Source: Candidatus Limivicinus faecipullorum (GTDB lineage: Bacteria > Bacillota > Clostridia > Oscillospirales > Oscillospiraceae). Taken from it: 13,951 bases of DNA. Positions 1-6,940 of this stretch are shown in pieces. The stretch's first letter is position 1. Each line of letters opens with the position of its first letter. The translations under genes and the position numbers were made by a program. The stretch lies in NCBI GenBank assembly GCA_018711755.1, contig DVHY01000059.1:1-13951 (forward strand), read 5' to 3'. Under the pieces are notes generated by a model. It did no database searches. It saw nothing but the letters and a program-made list of their open reading frames with translations, and was not told the origin of the DNA.

Positions 1-546
1 GTCGTGAAGCTGCCCAGCTACCAGACCTCTGTGGAGGATGTGTTCGCAGGCGGCGACGTGGTCACCGGACCCAAGTTCGCCATAGACGCCATTGCCGCCG
101 GCAAAGAGGCCTCCATTTCCATCCACCGCTATGTACATCCCGGCCAGAGCCAGGTCATGGGCCGCGACAACCGGGATTACAAGTCCCTGGACGCCAGCAC
201 CATCGCCATCTCCATCGGCAGCTTCGACACCGCGCCCCGGCAGAAGGCCGCTTCCGCCAGCGCCCAGGAGGCCAAGAAGACCTTCAAGGACCTGCGTGGC
301 ACCCTCACCGAGGAGCAGATGAAGAAAGAGGCCAGCCGCTGCCTGGGCTGCGGCTGCGTGGTCATAGACGAAGACCTGTGCGTGGGCTGCGGTATCTGCA
401 CCACCAAGTGCAAGTTCGACGCCATCCACCTGGAGAAGACTATCGACAACGTGGGCACCACCTATTACCGCACCCTGCTCACCGCCGCCACCAATGCCCC
501 CAAGGCCATTGGACGTCTTGCCAGGAAGAAACTCGTTAAGAAATAA
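1..546 (+). CDS. FAD/NAD(P)-dependent oxidoreductase with C-terminal ferredoxin-like cysteines (3' part only)
   Basis: The frame is open from base 1, so the gene begins outside the window; 181 C-terminal residues are visible. The first 40 or so (SVEDVFAGGDVVTGPKFAID, then AIAAGKEAS) are the end of a two-dinucleotide-binding-domain flavoprotein of the GltD/NfnB type: the GGD motif binds FAD and the following Ala/Gly-rich helix closes the fold. A roughly 70-residue linker leads to cysteines CLGCGC (340-357) and C-x2-C-x2-C-x3-C (379-411), a ferredoxin-type motif that should hold a [4Fe-4S] cluster and possibly share in a second one. A basic tail ends the protein. The likely role is moving electrons between NAD(P)H, flavin and a ferredoxin-like partner in the cytoplasm; the partner is unknown. 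The stop codon TAA merges into the hypA ribosome site, so the two genes are co-transcribed. Class is fairly sure; exact function is not. Confidence 0.85.
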   Translation, partial: VVKLPSYQTSVEDVFAGGDVVTGPKFAIDAIAAGKEASISIHRYVHPGQSQVMGRDNRDYKSLDASTIAISIGSFDTAPRQKAASASAQEAKKTFKDLRGTLTEEQMKKEASRCLGCGCVVIDEDLCVGCGICTTKCKFDAIHLEKTIDNVGTTYYRTLLTAATNAPKAIGRLARKKLVKK

Positions 547-558
547 GGAGCTGTCCAT

Positions 559-900
559 ATGCATGAGATCGGCATAGTCAGAAGCATGTGCAAAACCGTG
601 CTGGACTACGCAAAGGAGAACAATGTCCAGAAGATAAGCGAGATCGTCTGCCAGGTGGGCGAGCTGTCTCTGGTCATCCCCCAGTACGTCGAGGAAGTAT
701 ATCCCGCCGTAGTTAAGGATACGGAGCTGGAGGATACCAAGCTCATCCTGGAAACCGTGCCGGGCCTTGCCGAATGCAATGAGTGCGACGAGATATTCAA
801 TGTGATACAGTATGAGGGCTATTGCCCCAACTGCGGCAGCTTCGACAAGGATGTGCTCTCCGGTCAGGAGTTCAACATCAAGGAAATACACGTAGTCTGA
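559..900 (+). CDS. hypA: Hydrogenase/nickel metallochaperone HypA
   Basis: A 113-residue protein, the usual HypA length. It starts with Met-His-Glu, the N-terminal Ni(II)-binding motif of the family (His2), and has the zinc-site pairs C73-x2-C76 and C89-x2-C92 in the segment ECNECDEIF...YCPNCGS. In known systems HypA hands nickel to [NiFe] hydrogenase precursors together with HypB. AAGGAG at 545-550 lies 8 nt before the ATG and overlaps the stop of the flavoprotein gene, giving a two-gene (or longer) operon. No hydrogenase, hypB or other hyp gene is visible, so the nickel client is unknown; upstream genes outside the window may supply it. A HypA-like zinc protein with another role is possible. 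A strong terminator follows directly. Confidence 0.93.
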   Translation: MHEIGIVRSMCKTVLDYAKENNVQKISEIVCQVGELSLVIPQYVEEVYPAVVKDTELEDTKLILETVPGLAECNECDEIFNVIQYEGYCPNCGSFDKDVLSGQEFNIKEIHVV

Positions 901-914
901 AAACTTATAAGCAG

Positions 915-946
915 AAAAAGGTCCCGGCGGCTGCCGGGACCTTTTT
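915..946. terminator. Bidirectional intrinsic terminator between convergent hypA and the ABC permease gene
   Basis: A perfect 14-bp inverted repeat (915-928 with 933-946) around a GGCT loop. The arms begin with five A and end with five T, so the RNA from either strand carries a GC-rich stem followed by a U tract. It lies 14 nt past the hypA stop and 22 nt past the permease stop on the other strand, and can serve both transcripts. Confidence 0.93.
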
Positions 947-968
947 ATATGCCCTGTAGTATATATGC

Positions 969-3065
969 TCAGATATTGAGAGCACTGCAAACTTTTCTCA
1001 AGGTAAAACGATAAATGAGCCATGTGAGCAGAGAGACCGCCGCCACCACCAGCAGGCAGACCCCCATACCGGCGAGCTCCGTAAGCGTCAGGCGGCCGTC
1101 GTTAAAATACATTATCATGGCATAGAAGGCATAGATAAGGGCCGTGCCGGTGACGGAAGGCACCGAAAACACCTTTTCCACCTGGCCCCGGACGGAGCCG
1201 AACAGATAGGCCCTGGAAGCCCCCAGCTTCTCCATGTCCTCATATACCCGGCGGTTATTCAGGGCTATCGTCATGCAGCGGGTGAATGCTATCACATATA
1301 CCGCCGCAAAGCATACGACGGCTATGAAAATGAACAGCGTCAAAAACACCGCCGTGGTACGTACAAAGTCCGCCTGATCCAACACTCTGAACAGGGGCAT
1401 GTACTTCCAGTAAAGCCTGAAGTCGGAGCTGTCCCTCTGGTCATAGTCGGGAGCATACAGGTCCATGAAATATTCCCCGTTTTCCCTTATCTCCCGCTCC
1501 CTGACCACCGGGTCCCAGGCGTCGTACTGCTCCACCTCCGGCCCGGAGGCGTCCACAATGGCGTTGAACAGCGCCTTTGCAAAGTCATAGCTCTCTTCGC
1601 AGTTTTCCACATTGAAAAACACCATGGTCTCCCGCCAGTCCGCCGGCAGGCCATGAGCCATTTTTTCAAAGTCGGAGTCGTCGCATACATAGCGGCCAAA
1701 GAGCACATCATTCCTAAGCTCCGCATCTGAGTTTACATAATATTTTTCGCCGGTAATATAGTTGGTCACAACACCGGCGTTGCCGCCGAAGATTCCCTGA
1801 CCGCTCCCTGTGGAGTCCATTATACCCGCTATCTGTCCCGGCTCCAGGTCTATGCTCTCTCCTGTCAGGGCTTCATAGGAGCTTTCGGACAGGAAGAGCT
1901 TGGACTGCATCTGCTCGCTGTATTTCACCTCATAGGTGGCACCCATAGGGCCTTCGCTCTCCACGTTATATTCCCCGTCCACCGCCAGGCGTATCATCGG
2001 GGCCTCGGCCCAGGAAGTGATGTTCACGCCGTAGTCCTCCGCCAGCTGCCGCACCTGGGTTTCGCCGGGGATGTTCTGGTCATTGCGGTAAAAATAGGCG
2101 TAGTCCACAGGGCGGGAATCATAGCCCATCATAGCCCCGGTGCCCAGCATAGGGGTGTAGAAGGCGGCAAAAAAGGCTCCGGCTATAAGCACCGTCATGA
2201 CCAGCATATTGTTCACCGTCTGCCGCCCCTGAAATTTCATCATGCTGGTGGAGATTATATTTTTATACCGGTGCTTTTTCCTGCTCCAGCCGTTGACCAC
2301 CGTGTGCAGCAGCAGGATATACATCCCTGCCAGGGCCGGCAGATAAAATATTGCCGTCAGTCCCCCCGGCGGATACCAGCGCAGTCCCCGCACAAACACC
2401 GTCGGAGCGATATAGCCCAGAAATCCCCCCAGGGCCAGCATGACTATGCCGCCCCAGCCGTACCAGCGCGGCACCTCTCTGATAGGTTCGGACTTGCGGC
2501 TCTCCTGAACTACGTCCATGATATTGATCTTCATCACCGAGCGTCGCCCCAGTATAAACAGGGCTACGGTCACAAAGGCCGAAAAAGCCAGAGCAATACC
2601 GTAGGACTGTATATTGAAGCTCAGGGCCATCTCCTCCGTATCCACCACAGCAAGGCGGAAAAGCTGCCACAGTCCCAGGGCCAGCGGGCCGCCCAGAACG
2701 GCCCCGGCTCCGCAGGAGCTCAGGGCCATCAGTGCCAGTTCTCCCATAAGCTGTCGTTTCAGCTGGCTGCGGCTCGCCCCCAGGGCCAGGAATATCCCGG
2801 TCTCCCTGGATTTATAGCGGAAAAATAGGTTTGCCGCATACAGGCTGAATACGGCGCAGCCTATCACCGCCAGGACGAATATCATCATCACCTGTTTGCG
2901 GGAATCTCCCCCCTCAGGCAGTACATTCAGTATGGTGGGCGAGCGCATCATGCAGGCATAGGCCGTTATCAGCAGTACCGAGAAAAAGCAGCAGCCGGTG
3001 AGCAGGCCGTATTGTTTCAGGCTCCGGCGGCGGAGCTGAGCGTAAACTTCCGTAAAGTTTTTCAT
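969..3065 (-). CDS. BceB-like ABC transporter permease (FtsX family, 10 TM)
   Basis: 698 residues from ATG at 3065, preceded on the minus strand by an AGGGAG ribosome site. The open frame extends upstream to 3158, but that extension overlaps the end of the ATPase gene and lacks a site of its own. Hydrophobic segments: one near residues 18-38, a second near 62-82, five more up to about 300, then a soluble stretch of about 255 residues (roughly 305-562), then three more (VFLTLFIFIAVVCFAAVYVI, SVTGTALIYAFYAMIMYF, and VCLLVVAAVSLLTWLIYRF at the C-terminus). Ten helices with a large outside domain between TM7 and TM8 is the BceB/YvcS topology. Known relatives recognise or free cell-wall-targeting peptide antibiotics such as bacitracin, and signal this to a kinase. 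It pairs with the ATPase gene 5 nt upstream. The substrate cannot be read from sequence. Confidence 0.88.
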   Translation of the reverse strand: MKNFTEVYAQLRRRSLKQYGLLTGCCFFSVLLITAYACMMRSPTILNVLPEGGDSRKQVMMIFVLAVIGCAVFSLYAANLFFRYKSRETGIFLALGASRSQLKRQLMGELALMALSSCGAGAVLGGPLALGLWQLFRLAVVDTEEMALSFNIQSYGIALAFSAFVTVALFILGRRSVMKINIMDVVQESRKSEPIREVPRWYGWGGIVMLALGGFLGYIAPTVFVRGLRWYPPGGLTAIFYLPALAGMYILLLHTVVNGWSRKKHRYKNIISTSMMKFQGRQTVNNMLVMTVLIAGAFFAAFYTPMLGTGAMMGYDSRPVDYAYFYRNDQNIPGETQVRQLAEDYGVNITSWAEAPMIRLAVDGEYNVESEGPMGATYEVKYSEQMQSKLFLSESSYEALTGESIDLEPGQIAGIMDSTGSGQGIFGGNAGVVTNYITGEKYYVNSDAELRNDVLFGRYVCDDSDFEKMAHGLPADWRETMVFFNVENCEESYDFAKALFNAIVDASGPEVEQYDAWDPVVREREIRENGEYFMDLYAPDYDQRDSSDFRLYWKYMPLFRVLDQADFVRTTAVFLTLFIFIAVVCFAAVYVIAFTRCMTIALNNRRVYEDMEKLGASRAYLFGSVRGQVEKVFSVPSVTGTALIYAFYAMIMYFNDGRLTLTELAGMGVCLLVVAAVSLLTWLIYRFTLRKVCSALNI

Positions 3066-3070
3066 GGCTC

Positions 3071-3814
3071 TCACTCCCTGCCCATTTCCCTGACGGAGTC
3101 CAGCAGCGCATCCTGGAAGGCAGTTCTGTCCATGTCTCCCCGCTCCAGGCTGCGCCACACCTGGCCGTCCCTGAGGATTATTGCCCTGTCGCAGAAGGAG
3201 GCGGCAAAGCTGTCGTGGGTCACCATGAATATTGTGGCCCCCATCGCCCGCTTCGCCTGAAGGAAGCTGTCTATCACTGCCCGGCTGGACTTGGAGTCCA
3301 GGTTGCCGGTGGGCTCGTCGGCCAGCACCACCTTAGGCCGGTTTATAAGGGCTCTGGCCACGGCGGTGCGCTGCTTTTCCCCGCCGGATATCTCTGCGGG
3401 ATATTTCTCCCGGATACCGCTTATACCAAATACGGAGCAGAGCTCGTCCGCCCTCTTCTCCGTCTCACCGTCCACATTGCCGCCGATAATGGCGGGCAGC
3501 AGGATATTGTCCCTCACACTGAGTCCGTCCAGCAGCAGGAAGTCCTGGAAGACGAAACCAAGCTCCCTATTCCTCACCTGGGCCAACTGCTCCTGGCTGA
3601 GTCTGGCAAGCTGGGTGCCGCCCAGCATTATGCTGCCCTTGTCGGCGGGGATATAGCAGGAGATGCAGTTTAAAAGCGTTGTCTTGCCTGAACCTGAAGG
3701 CCCCATTACCGCCACGAACTCTCCCCCTTTAATCTCAAAAGACACACCTTTCAGCACTTCATAGGCGGTCTTTCCCACCTGATAGGTTTTATGCAGGTCA
3801 TTTACTTTAAGCAT
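3071..3814 (-). CDS. BceA-like ABC transporter ATP-binding protein
   Basis: 247 residues starting MLKVNDLHKTYQVGKT. The ATG at 3814 is preceded by GAAAGGGG; a longer frame to 3880 would run through the promoter and is rejected. All ATPase motifs are intact: Walker A GPSGSGKTT (38-46, Lys44), Q-loop Gln90, signature ISGGEKQR (142-149), Walker B VVLADEPTGNLD with Asp166/Glu167, and switch His200. The family is MacB/LolD/BceA, which drives FtsX-type permeases. The start codon of the permease lies 5 nt past this stop, so both are made from one transcript. It should sit at the inner face of the membrane and power the permease encoded next to it. The operon is read away from the LytTR regulator gene and shares its control region. 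Confidence 0.94.
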   Translation of the reverse strand: MLKVNDLHKTYQVGKTAYEVLKGVSFEIKGGEFVAVMGPSGSGKTTLLNCISCYIPADKGSIMLGGTQLARLSQEQLAQVRNRELGFVFQDFLLLDGLSVRDNILLPAIIGGNVDGETEKRADELCSVFGISGIREKYPAEISGGEKQRTAVARALINRPKVVLADEPTGNLDSKSSRAVIDSFLQAKRAMGATIFMVTHDSFAASFCDRAIILRDGQVWRSLERGDMDRTAFQDALLDSVREMGRE

Positions 3815-3838
3815 GTTTATCGCCCCTTTCCTGCTGCG

Positions 3839-3867
3839 ATAATATAATGGCCGGCAGGCGCTTGCAA
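3839..3867 (-). promoter_or_regulatory. Sigma-A-like promoter of the BceAB-like operon
   Basis: Read on the minus strand: -35 TTGCAA (3862-3867), 17-bp spacer, -10 TATTAT (3839-3844). Transcription would start near 3832, with a short leader to the ATG at 3814. The -35 box is 4 of 6 to consensus, which fits a promoter needing an activator bound at the repeats upstream (3896-3955). Confidence 0.6.
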
Positions 3868-3895
3868 ACGGCCAAGTCATTTTCGCCGGGGCTCT

Positions 3896-3955
3896 TGTAA
3901 AGTTTTACGTCGGTCCGTAAAGAGATGTAAAGTTCGGCCAGTCTGATGTAAAATT
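3896..3955. promoter_or_regulatory. Array of four phased TGTAAAGTT-like repeats, candidate LytTR regulator operator
   Basis: TGTAAAGTT occurs at 3896 and 3926, a weaker CGTAAAGAG at 3916 and TGTAAAATT at 3947. Steps are 20, 10 and 21 bp, i.e. whole helical turns. The two best copies share 13 of 14 bases (GATGTAAARTTCGG at 3924 and 3945). LytTR-domain regulators are known to bind paired direct repeats of about 9 bp on one DNA face, roughly two turns apart. The last copy ends 4 bp before the -35 of the regulator's own promoter; the first lies 28 bp upstream of the -35 of the ABC operon. Binding by the adjacent regulator is inferred. Confidence 0.6.
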
Positions 3956-3959
3956 CGGT

Positions 3960-3988
3960 TTGACGAACATGGCGGCATGTGGCAGAAT
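3960..3988 (+). promoter_or_regulatory. Promoter of the LytTR two-component operon
   Basis: -35 TTGACG (3960-3965), 17-bp spacer, and a poor -10 CAGAAT (3983-3988, 4 of 6). A weak -10 next to an operator repeat ending at 3955 suggests a promoter activated by its own product. The expected start near 3995 leaves a leader of about 18 nt before the TTG start codon. Confidence 0.45.
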
Positions 3989-4012
3989 ACAGGCAGTCAG
4001 GTGGTGGTAGAT

Positions 4013-4741
4013 TTGCTTAGGATAGCAATATGCGACGATAGTCAGGACGCCCGGCTCAGCCTCCGGGGCGCCCTGGAACAGGCTTTGGACAGGCAGTCCC
4101 GGCAGGGCAGCATCTATGAGTTCTCCTCCGGTGAAGGTCTGCTCCGATGGTTGGAAAAGCACACCGGCGAACTCGACCTGGTGTTTCTGGATATGGAGAT
4201 GGGTGAGCTGGACGGGATGGAGACGGCAAAGCAGCTGCGCCAAAGCTACGGGGACTTGCAGCTGGTCTTTGTCACGGCCTATGCCGACCGGGTCTTTGAA
4301 GGCTATTCCGTCAGCGCCCTGGCCTATATAATGAAGCCGCCCAAGCCCCGGCAGCTGGACGAGGTGCTGGGCCGCTGCCTGGAGCTTCTTCACAGGGACA
4401 GCGGCAGCTTCTTTGTCTGCCGCAGCGGCGAGGTGAGTTACCGGGTGCAGCTGAAGGATATTCTCTATTTCCATTCCGACCGGCGGCAGCTGACCTGCGT
4501 GGCCCGGAACAGGAGCTATACTTTCTACGGCAAGCTGGATGATATCCAGGGACAGCTGGGTGAAGGCTTTGTGCGCATACACCAGCGCTATCTGGTCAAC
4601 TCCGCCGCCGTGGACAAAATGAGCGGCAGCGAAGTCTCCATCGGAGAGGTCACCCTGCCCGTGAGCCGCTCCTGTCAGCACAGCGCCATGCTGGCCCTCA
4701 CCCGGGCTTCACTGGAGGACAGGCCATGGCGGAAAGACTGA
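4013..4741 (+). CDS. LytTR-family response regulator (AgrA/LytR type)
   Basis: 242 residues. I start it at TTG 4013, giving MLRIAICDDS, the normal family N-terminus, with AGGTGGTGG (3999-4007) 5 nt upstream; the ATG at 3977 would add 12 residues unlike the family and falls before the predicted -10. Receiver domain (about 1-120): Asp8/Asp9 bind Mg2+, Asp60 in VFLDMEMGELDG is the phosphorylation site, and Thr88 and Lys108 complete the active site. A LytTR DNA-binding domain fills about 135-235 (DILYFHSDRRQLTCV, then FVRIHQRYLVN). It should act as an activator in the cytoplasm once phosphorylated by the kinase encoded next, with which it overlaps by 16 nt. Likely targets are its own operon and the divergent ABC operon, through the repeats at 3896-3955. 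Confidence 0.92.
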   Translation: MLRIAICDDSQDARLSLRGALEQALDRQSRQGSIYEFSSGEGLLRWLEKHTGELDLVFLDMEMGELDGMETAKQLRQSYGDLQLVFVTAYADRVFEGYSVSALAYIMKPPKPRQLDEVLGRCLELLHRDSGSFFVCRSGEVSYRVQLKDILYFHSDRRQLTCVARNRSYTFYGKLDDIQGQLGEGFVRIHQRYLVNSAAVDKMSGSEVSIGEVTLPVSRSCQHSAMLALTRASLEDRPWRKD

Positions 4742-6003
4742 TCGACGTATTGATAAACATCTGCGGCTTTGCCATGATATTTCTGGCGGGTGGATTTATA
4801 TACAGGCTCATGTCCCCTTTCATATGCCTCAGGAAAGGCCGCTGGGCCAAAATCCTGCTGCTGCTTCTATTCTCCGGCAGCTGCGGCATGGTGATATGGA
4901 TAGGCGACCCCAACGTGCTCTACACCATGCTGGTCTTTTTCCCCTGCTTTTTTCTCATTACCCAGGGGCAGCCCGCCCAGCAGCTCAGCCTGGCCATGAT
5001 ATCCTTTTGCTACATCATGTCCGTCTGCTCTGTCATCGACAGCTATGTATACAGGCTGGAACATTATGATTATATTGTCCGCCTGCTGCGCCCGGCGATC
5101 TTCGGCGGCATTTACTTCCTTTTCAGAAAACGTCTGCCCGGGGAGCCTCTGAGCCTATCCCCCGGGATGTGGAAGCTGATGCTGGGACTTGCCGCCATGC
5201 CCTTCTTCTCCCTCATCGCCGTGGTGGGCCTGACCTATTACCGCTATGAATCCGTACTTGTGGAAATCGTGTCCAGAAACCAGGGGCTGGCGGTACTGCC
5301 GGTGATACTGCTGGGCTGTCTCCTGCTGCTCCGTGCCATACTTGCCCTTTCGGACTATGAGCGTTTACAGAGCGAGAGCCGGCTCTCGGCCCTGCGGGAG
5401 CTGTACTATGACTCTTTGCAGAGAGAACAGAACCAGGTGCGCACTTTGCGCCACGATATGAGAAACCACATGGCGGCCCTTCATGGGCTGTTGGAACGGG
5501 GCGAGACGGCCAAGGCCGCAGAATATGCCGGTGAGCTTTTAGGCTCCCCGGCCCTGTCCGGCGGAAAGCGAATCTGCGCCCATGAGGCGGCCAACGCCGT
5601 CCTGTCCGTGAAGCTGGGAGAGCTGGAGAGGCTTGGCATCCCGGCAGATTATCAGGTCAGCCTGCCCGAGAACCTGAACATTTCCGACACGGACCTTTGC
5701 GCCCTGCTGGGCAATGCCCTGGACAATGCGATGGAAGCCTGCGCCAAGGCGGAAAAGCCCCAGGTCAGGCTGCGCTGCCGGCTGGACAAGGGCATGCTCA
5801 TGCTCATAGTTTCAAATCCCCTGGCCGGGGATGAAAAGGACGGCTTGAGCACCACCAAGGCCGACGTCAAAAACCACGGCTTCGGCCTGCCTGGCATGGC
5901 GGAGATTGCCCGGCGCCTGGGCGGCAGCCTGGACGCCTGCGTCAAAGACGGGCGCTTTGAGCTGGTGGCCTGCATCCCCCATACCGGCGCAGCCGAGGTT
6001 TGA
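4726..6003 (+). CDS. AgrC-like sensor histidine kinase (HPK10, GHKL ATPase)
   Basis: 425 residues from ATG 4726; GGAGG at 4714-4718 lies inside the regulator gene. The N-terminal half (about 1-215) has six or seven hydrophobic segments (VLINICGFAMIFLAGGFIY, ILLLLLFSGSCGMVIW, VLYTMLVFFPCFFLI and others), with no extracellular or PAS domain. A dimerisation segment follows with RHDMRNH: His243 is the phosphorylated residue and the pattern matches the AgrC/ComD class. The ATPase domain has an N-box LGNALDNAMEAC (Asn330, Asn334) and G-box NHGFGLPGM (383-391). Family members sense peptides or membrane stress through the membrane domain. The neighbouring BceAB-like transporter suggests a peptide or cell-wall-antibiotic cue, though this is inferred from context only. 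Its stop overlaps the predicted promoter of thpR. Confidence 0.92.
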   Translation: MAERLIDVLINICGFAMIFLAGGFIYRLMSPFICLRKGRWAKILLLLLFSGSCGMVIWIGDPNVLYTMLVFFPCFFLITQGQPAQQLSLAMISFCYIMSVCSVIDSYVYRLEHYDYIVRLLRPAIFGGIYFLFRKRLPGEPLSLSPGMWKLMLGLAAMPFFSLIAVVGLTYYRYESVLVEIVSRNQGLAVLPVILLGCLLLLRAILALSDYERLQSESRLSALRELYYDSLQREQNQVRTLRHDMRNHMAALHGLLERGETAKAAEYAGELLGSPALSGGKRICAHEAANAVLSVKLGELERLGIPADYQVSLPENLNISDTDLCALLGNALDNAMEACAKAEKPQVRLRCRLDKGMLMLIVSNPLAGDEKDGLSTTKADVKNHGFGLPGMAEIARRLGGSLDACVKDGRFELVACIPHTGAAEV

Positions 6004-6028
6004 ACTTATCCTCCGCCTGTGCTAAAAT
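6000..6028 (+). promoter_or_regulatory. Extended -10 promoter for thpR
   Basis: TGCTAAAAT (TG at 6020-6021, -10 TAAAAT at 6023-6028) lies 17 bp after TTGAAC (6000-6005). It overlaps the stop codon of the kinase gene and would start RNA near 6035, so thpR may be transcribed independently of the two-component operon. No terminator separates the two genes, so read-through is also possible. Confidence 0.5.
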
Positions 6029-6051
6029 ATGAGCGAAAGGGGTGGGCGGAT

Positions 6052-6579
6052 ATGAGACTGTTTATCGCCATACAGCTCAGCGGCAAAATGAAAGAGGCCC
6101 TGCTGGATATCCAGGGGCAGCTGCGCCGTCTGGGAGTCCGGGGCAATTACACTCCCCCGGAAAACCTCCACCTGACCCTGGCCTTTATCGGGGAATACCC
6201 CGGGCCGGACAGTATCGCCGATGTGCTGGAGACCATAGACTTCCGGCCCTTTGAACTGCGGCTCAAAGGGCTCGGCTCCTTTCCCCAGCTGTGGTGGGCC
6301 GGGCTGGAGGACAGCGAGGCTCTAAGCGCCCTGGTGAGGCAGCTGCGCCGCTCCCTGGCTTTGAACGGCATCCCCTTTGACAAAAAGAAGTTTCTCCCCC
6401 ACATCACCTTAGTGAGAAAGCCGGAGAATGGCGGCGCCTTTGACCCGGCCTTGCTCAGTCTGCCCCGGTGCAGCATGGAAGCGGACGAGCTCTCCCTCAT
6501 GCTGTCCACCCGGGGAAAACAGGGCATGATCTACAGCCAGCTGGCCCGGGTAAAAGCGAGGTCTCCGCTGGACGGCTAG
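6052..6579 (+). CDS. thpR: RNA 2',3'-cyclic phosphodiesterase (2'-5' RNA ligase family)
   Basis: 175 residues starting MRLFIAIQLS. The open frame reaches back to 6019 but that start lies within or before the expected RNA start; the ATG at 6052 has an AAAGGGGTGGG site. Two HxTx motifs mark the 2H phosphoesterase superfamily: HLTL (His40, Thr42) and HITL (His117, Thr119), with the PPENLHLTLAFIGE context typical of ThpR/LigT. The enzyme opens 2',3'-cyclic phosphate ends of RNA to 2'-phosphates and can join 2'-5' RNA ends in vitro; its cellular role in bacteria is unclear. Length and both active-site motifs are normal. It sits 48 nt after the kinase gene with no obvious functional tie to it. Confidence 0.92.
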   Translation: MRLFIAIQLSGKMKEALLDIQGQLRRLGVRGNYTPPENLHLTLAFIGEYPGPDSIADVLETIDFRPFELRLKGLGSFPQLWWAGLEDSEALSALVRQLRRSLALNGIPFDKKKFLPHITLVRKPENGGAFDPALLSLPRCSMEADELSLMLSTRGKQGMIYSQLARVKARSPLDG

Positions 6580-6626
6580 GCCCCGGCCCCGCCCCTCGGC
6601 CCGGTATCCTGAACGCTCTCTTAACG

Positions 6627-6653
6627 GCCCGAAGCCGCAGCCGCGGGCTTTTT
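6627..6653 (+). terminator. Probable intrinsic terminator after thpR
   Basis: GCCCG (6627-6631) pairs with CGGGC (6644-6648) and five T follow (6649-6653). The stem is short and the 12-nt loop GC-rich, with an alternative AAGCC/GGCTT pairing in the same place, so efficiency is uncertain. It lies 48 nt past the thpR stop. Confidence 0.5.
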
Positions 6654-6815
6654 CCCGTTCACGAGCGGCGGCCCATCGTCTCCCGCAAAGGGCCCCTGGG
6701 CCGAACAGCCGCTTTCAGATAGGTAAATTATAATAGGCTCCGGGGCTTCTCCCGGCTTTTAACTGTGCATAAGGTCGAAAAAATTTTCATTTGCTCCCCC
6801 GCCGGGGCAAAAGCG
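6654..6815. other. Intergenic region between thpR and gltB, no gene seen
   Basis: The thpR to gltB gap is 411 bases. Apart from the terminator, promoter and leader listed separately, this part holds a small CCGGG/CCCGG hairpin (6740-6755) followed by TTTT, which could be a second weak terminator, and a TATAAT (6729-6734) with no matching -35. I see no open frame with a ribosome site and no recognisable RNA gene. Confidence 0.6.
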
Positions 6816-6845
6816 TTGACAGCCCCCGCCTCCTCCGGTTATAAT
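6816..6845 (+). promoter_or_regulatory. Near-consensus sigma-A promoter of gltBD
   Basis: TTGACA (6816-6821) and TATAAT (6840-6845), both perfect, separated by 18 bp. RNA is expected to start near 6852, leaving a leader of about 139 nt before gltB. Such a strong core promoter usually implies control by repression or by events after initiation, which fits the attenuator just downstream. Confidence 0.88.
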
Positions 6846-6852
6846 ACCTTTC

Positions 6853-6895
6853 AAAGTACAAAGAAGTACTTTATATACGTCTTTGTGCTTTTTTT
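6853..6895 (+). promoter_or_regulatory. gltB leader attenuator: antiterminator hairpin overlapping an intrinsic terminator
   Basis: Hairpin A is a perfect 7-bp stem (6853-6859 with 6866-6872) and hexaloop AAAGAA. Hairpin B is a 12-position stem (6856-6867 with 6877-6888, one G-U pair and one mismatch) followed by seven T (6889-6895), i.e. an intrinsic terminator. The two share bases, so they cannot both form. It begins essentially at the predicted RNA start. Hexaloop A1 and G4 match the loop rule of ANTAR-protein targets, which control nitrogen genes in some Clostridia. However, ANTAR targets have two such hairpins and I see only one. The inverted repeat could instead be a DNA operator at the start site. 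Confidence 0.6.
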
Positions 6896-6940
6896 ATATT
6901 TCGACTGTTTATCGCCTTAAATCGGTAAATAAGTACATTT

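Noticed and set aside
3066..3158. Longer N-terminus for the ABC permease.
   Set aside because: It overlaps the end of the ATPase gene, is not hydrophobic or family-like, and the ATG at 3065 has its own ribosome site.
3815..3880. Longer N-terminus for the ABC ATPase.
   Set aside because: It would be encoded upstream of the predicted transcription start and covers the -10/-35 region; MLKVNDLHKTY is the family start.
3905..4681. A 258-codon minus-strand frame opposite the response regulator.
   Set aside because: Antisense to an intact receiver-LytTR gene and lacking a ribosome site.
6729..6734. A second TATAAT upstream of gltB.
   Set aside because: No -35-like hexamer 16-18 bp upstream; the promoter at 6816-6845 is far better.
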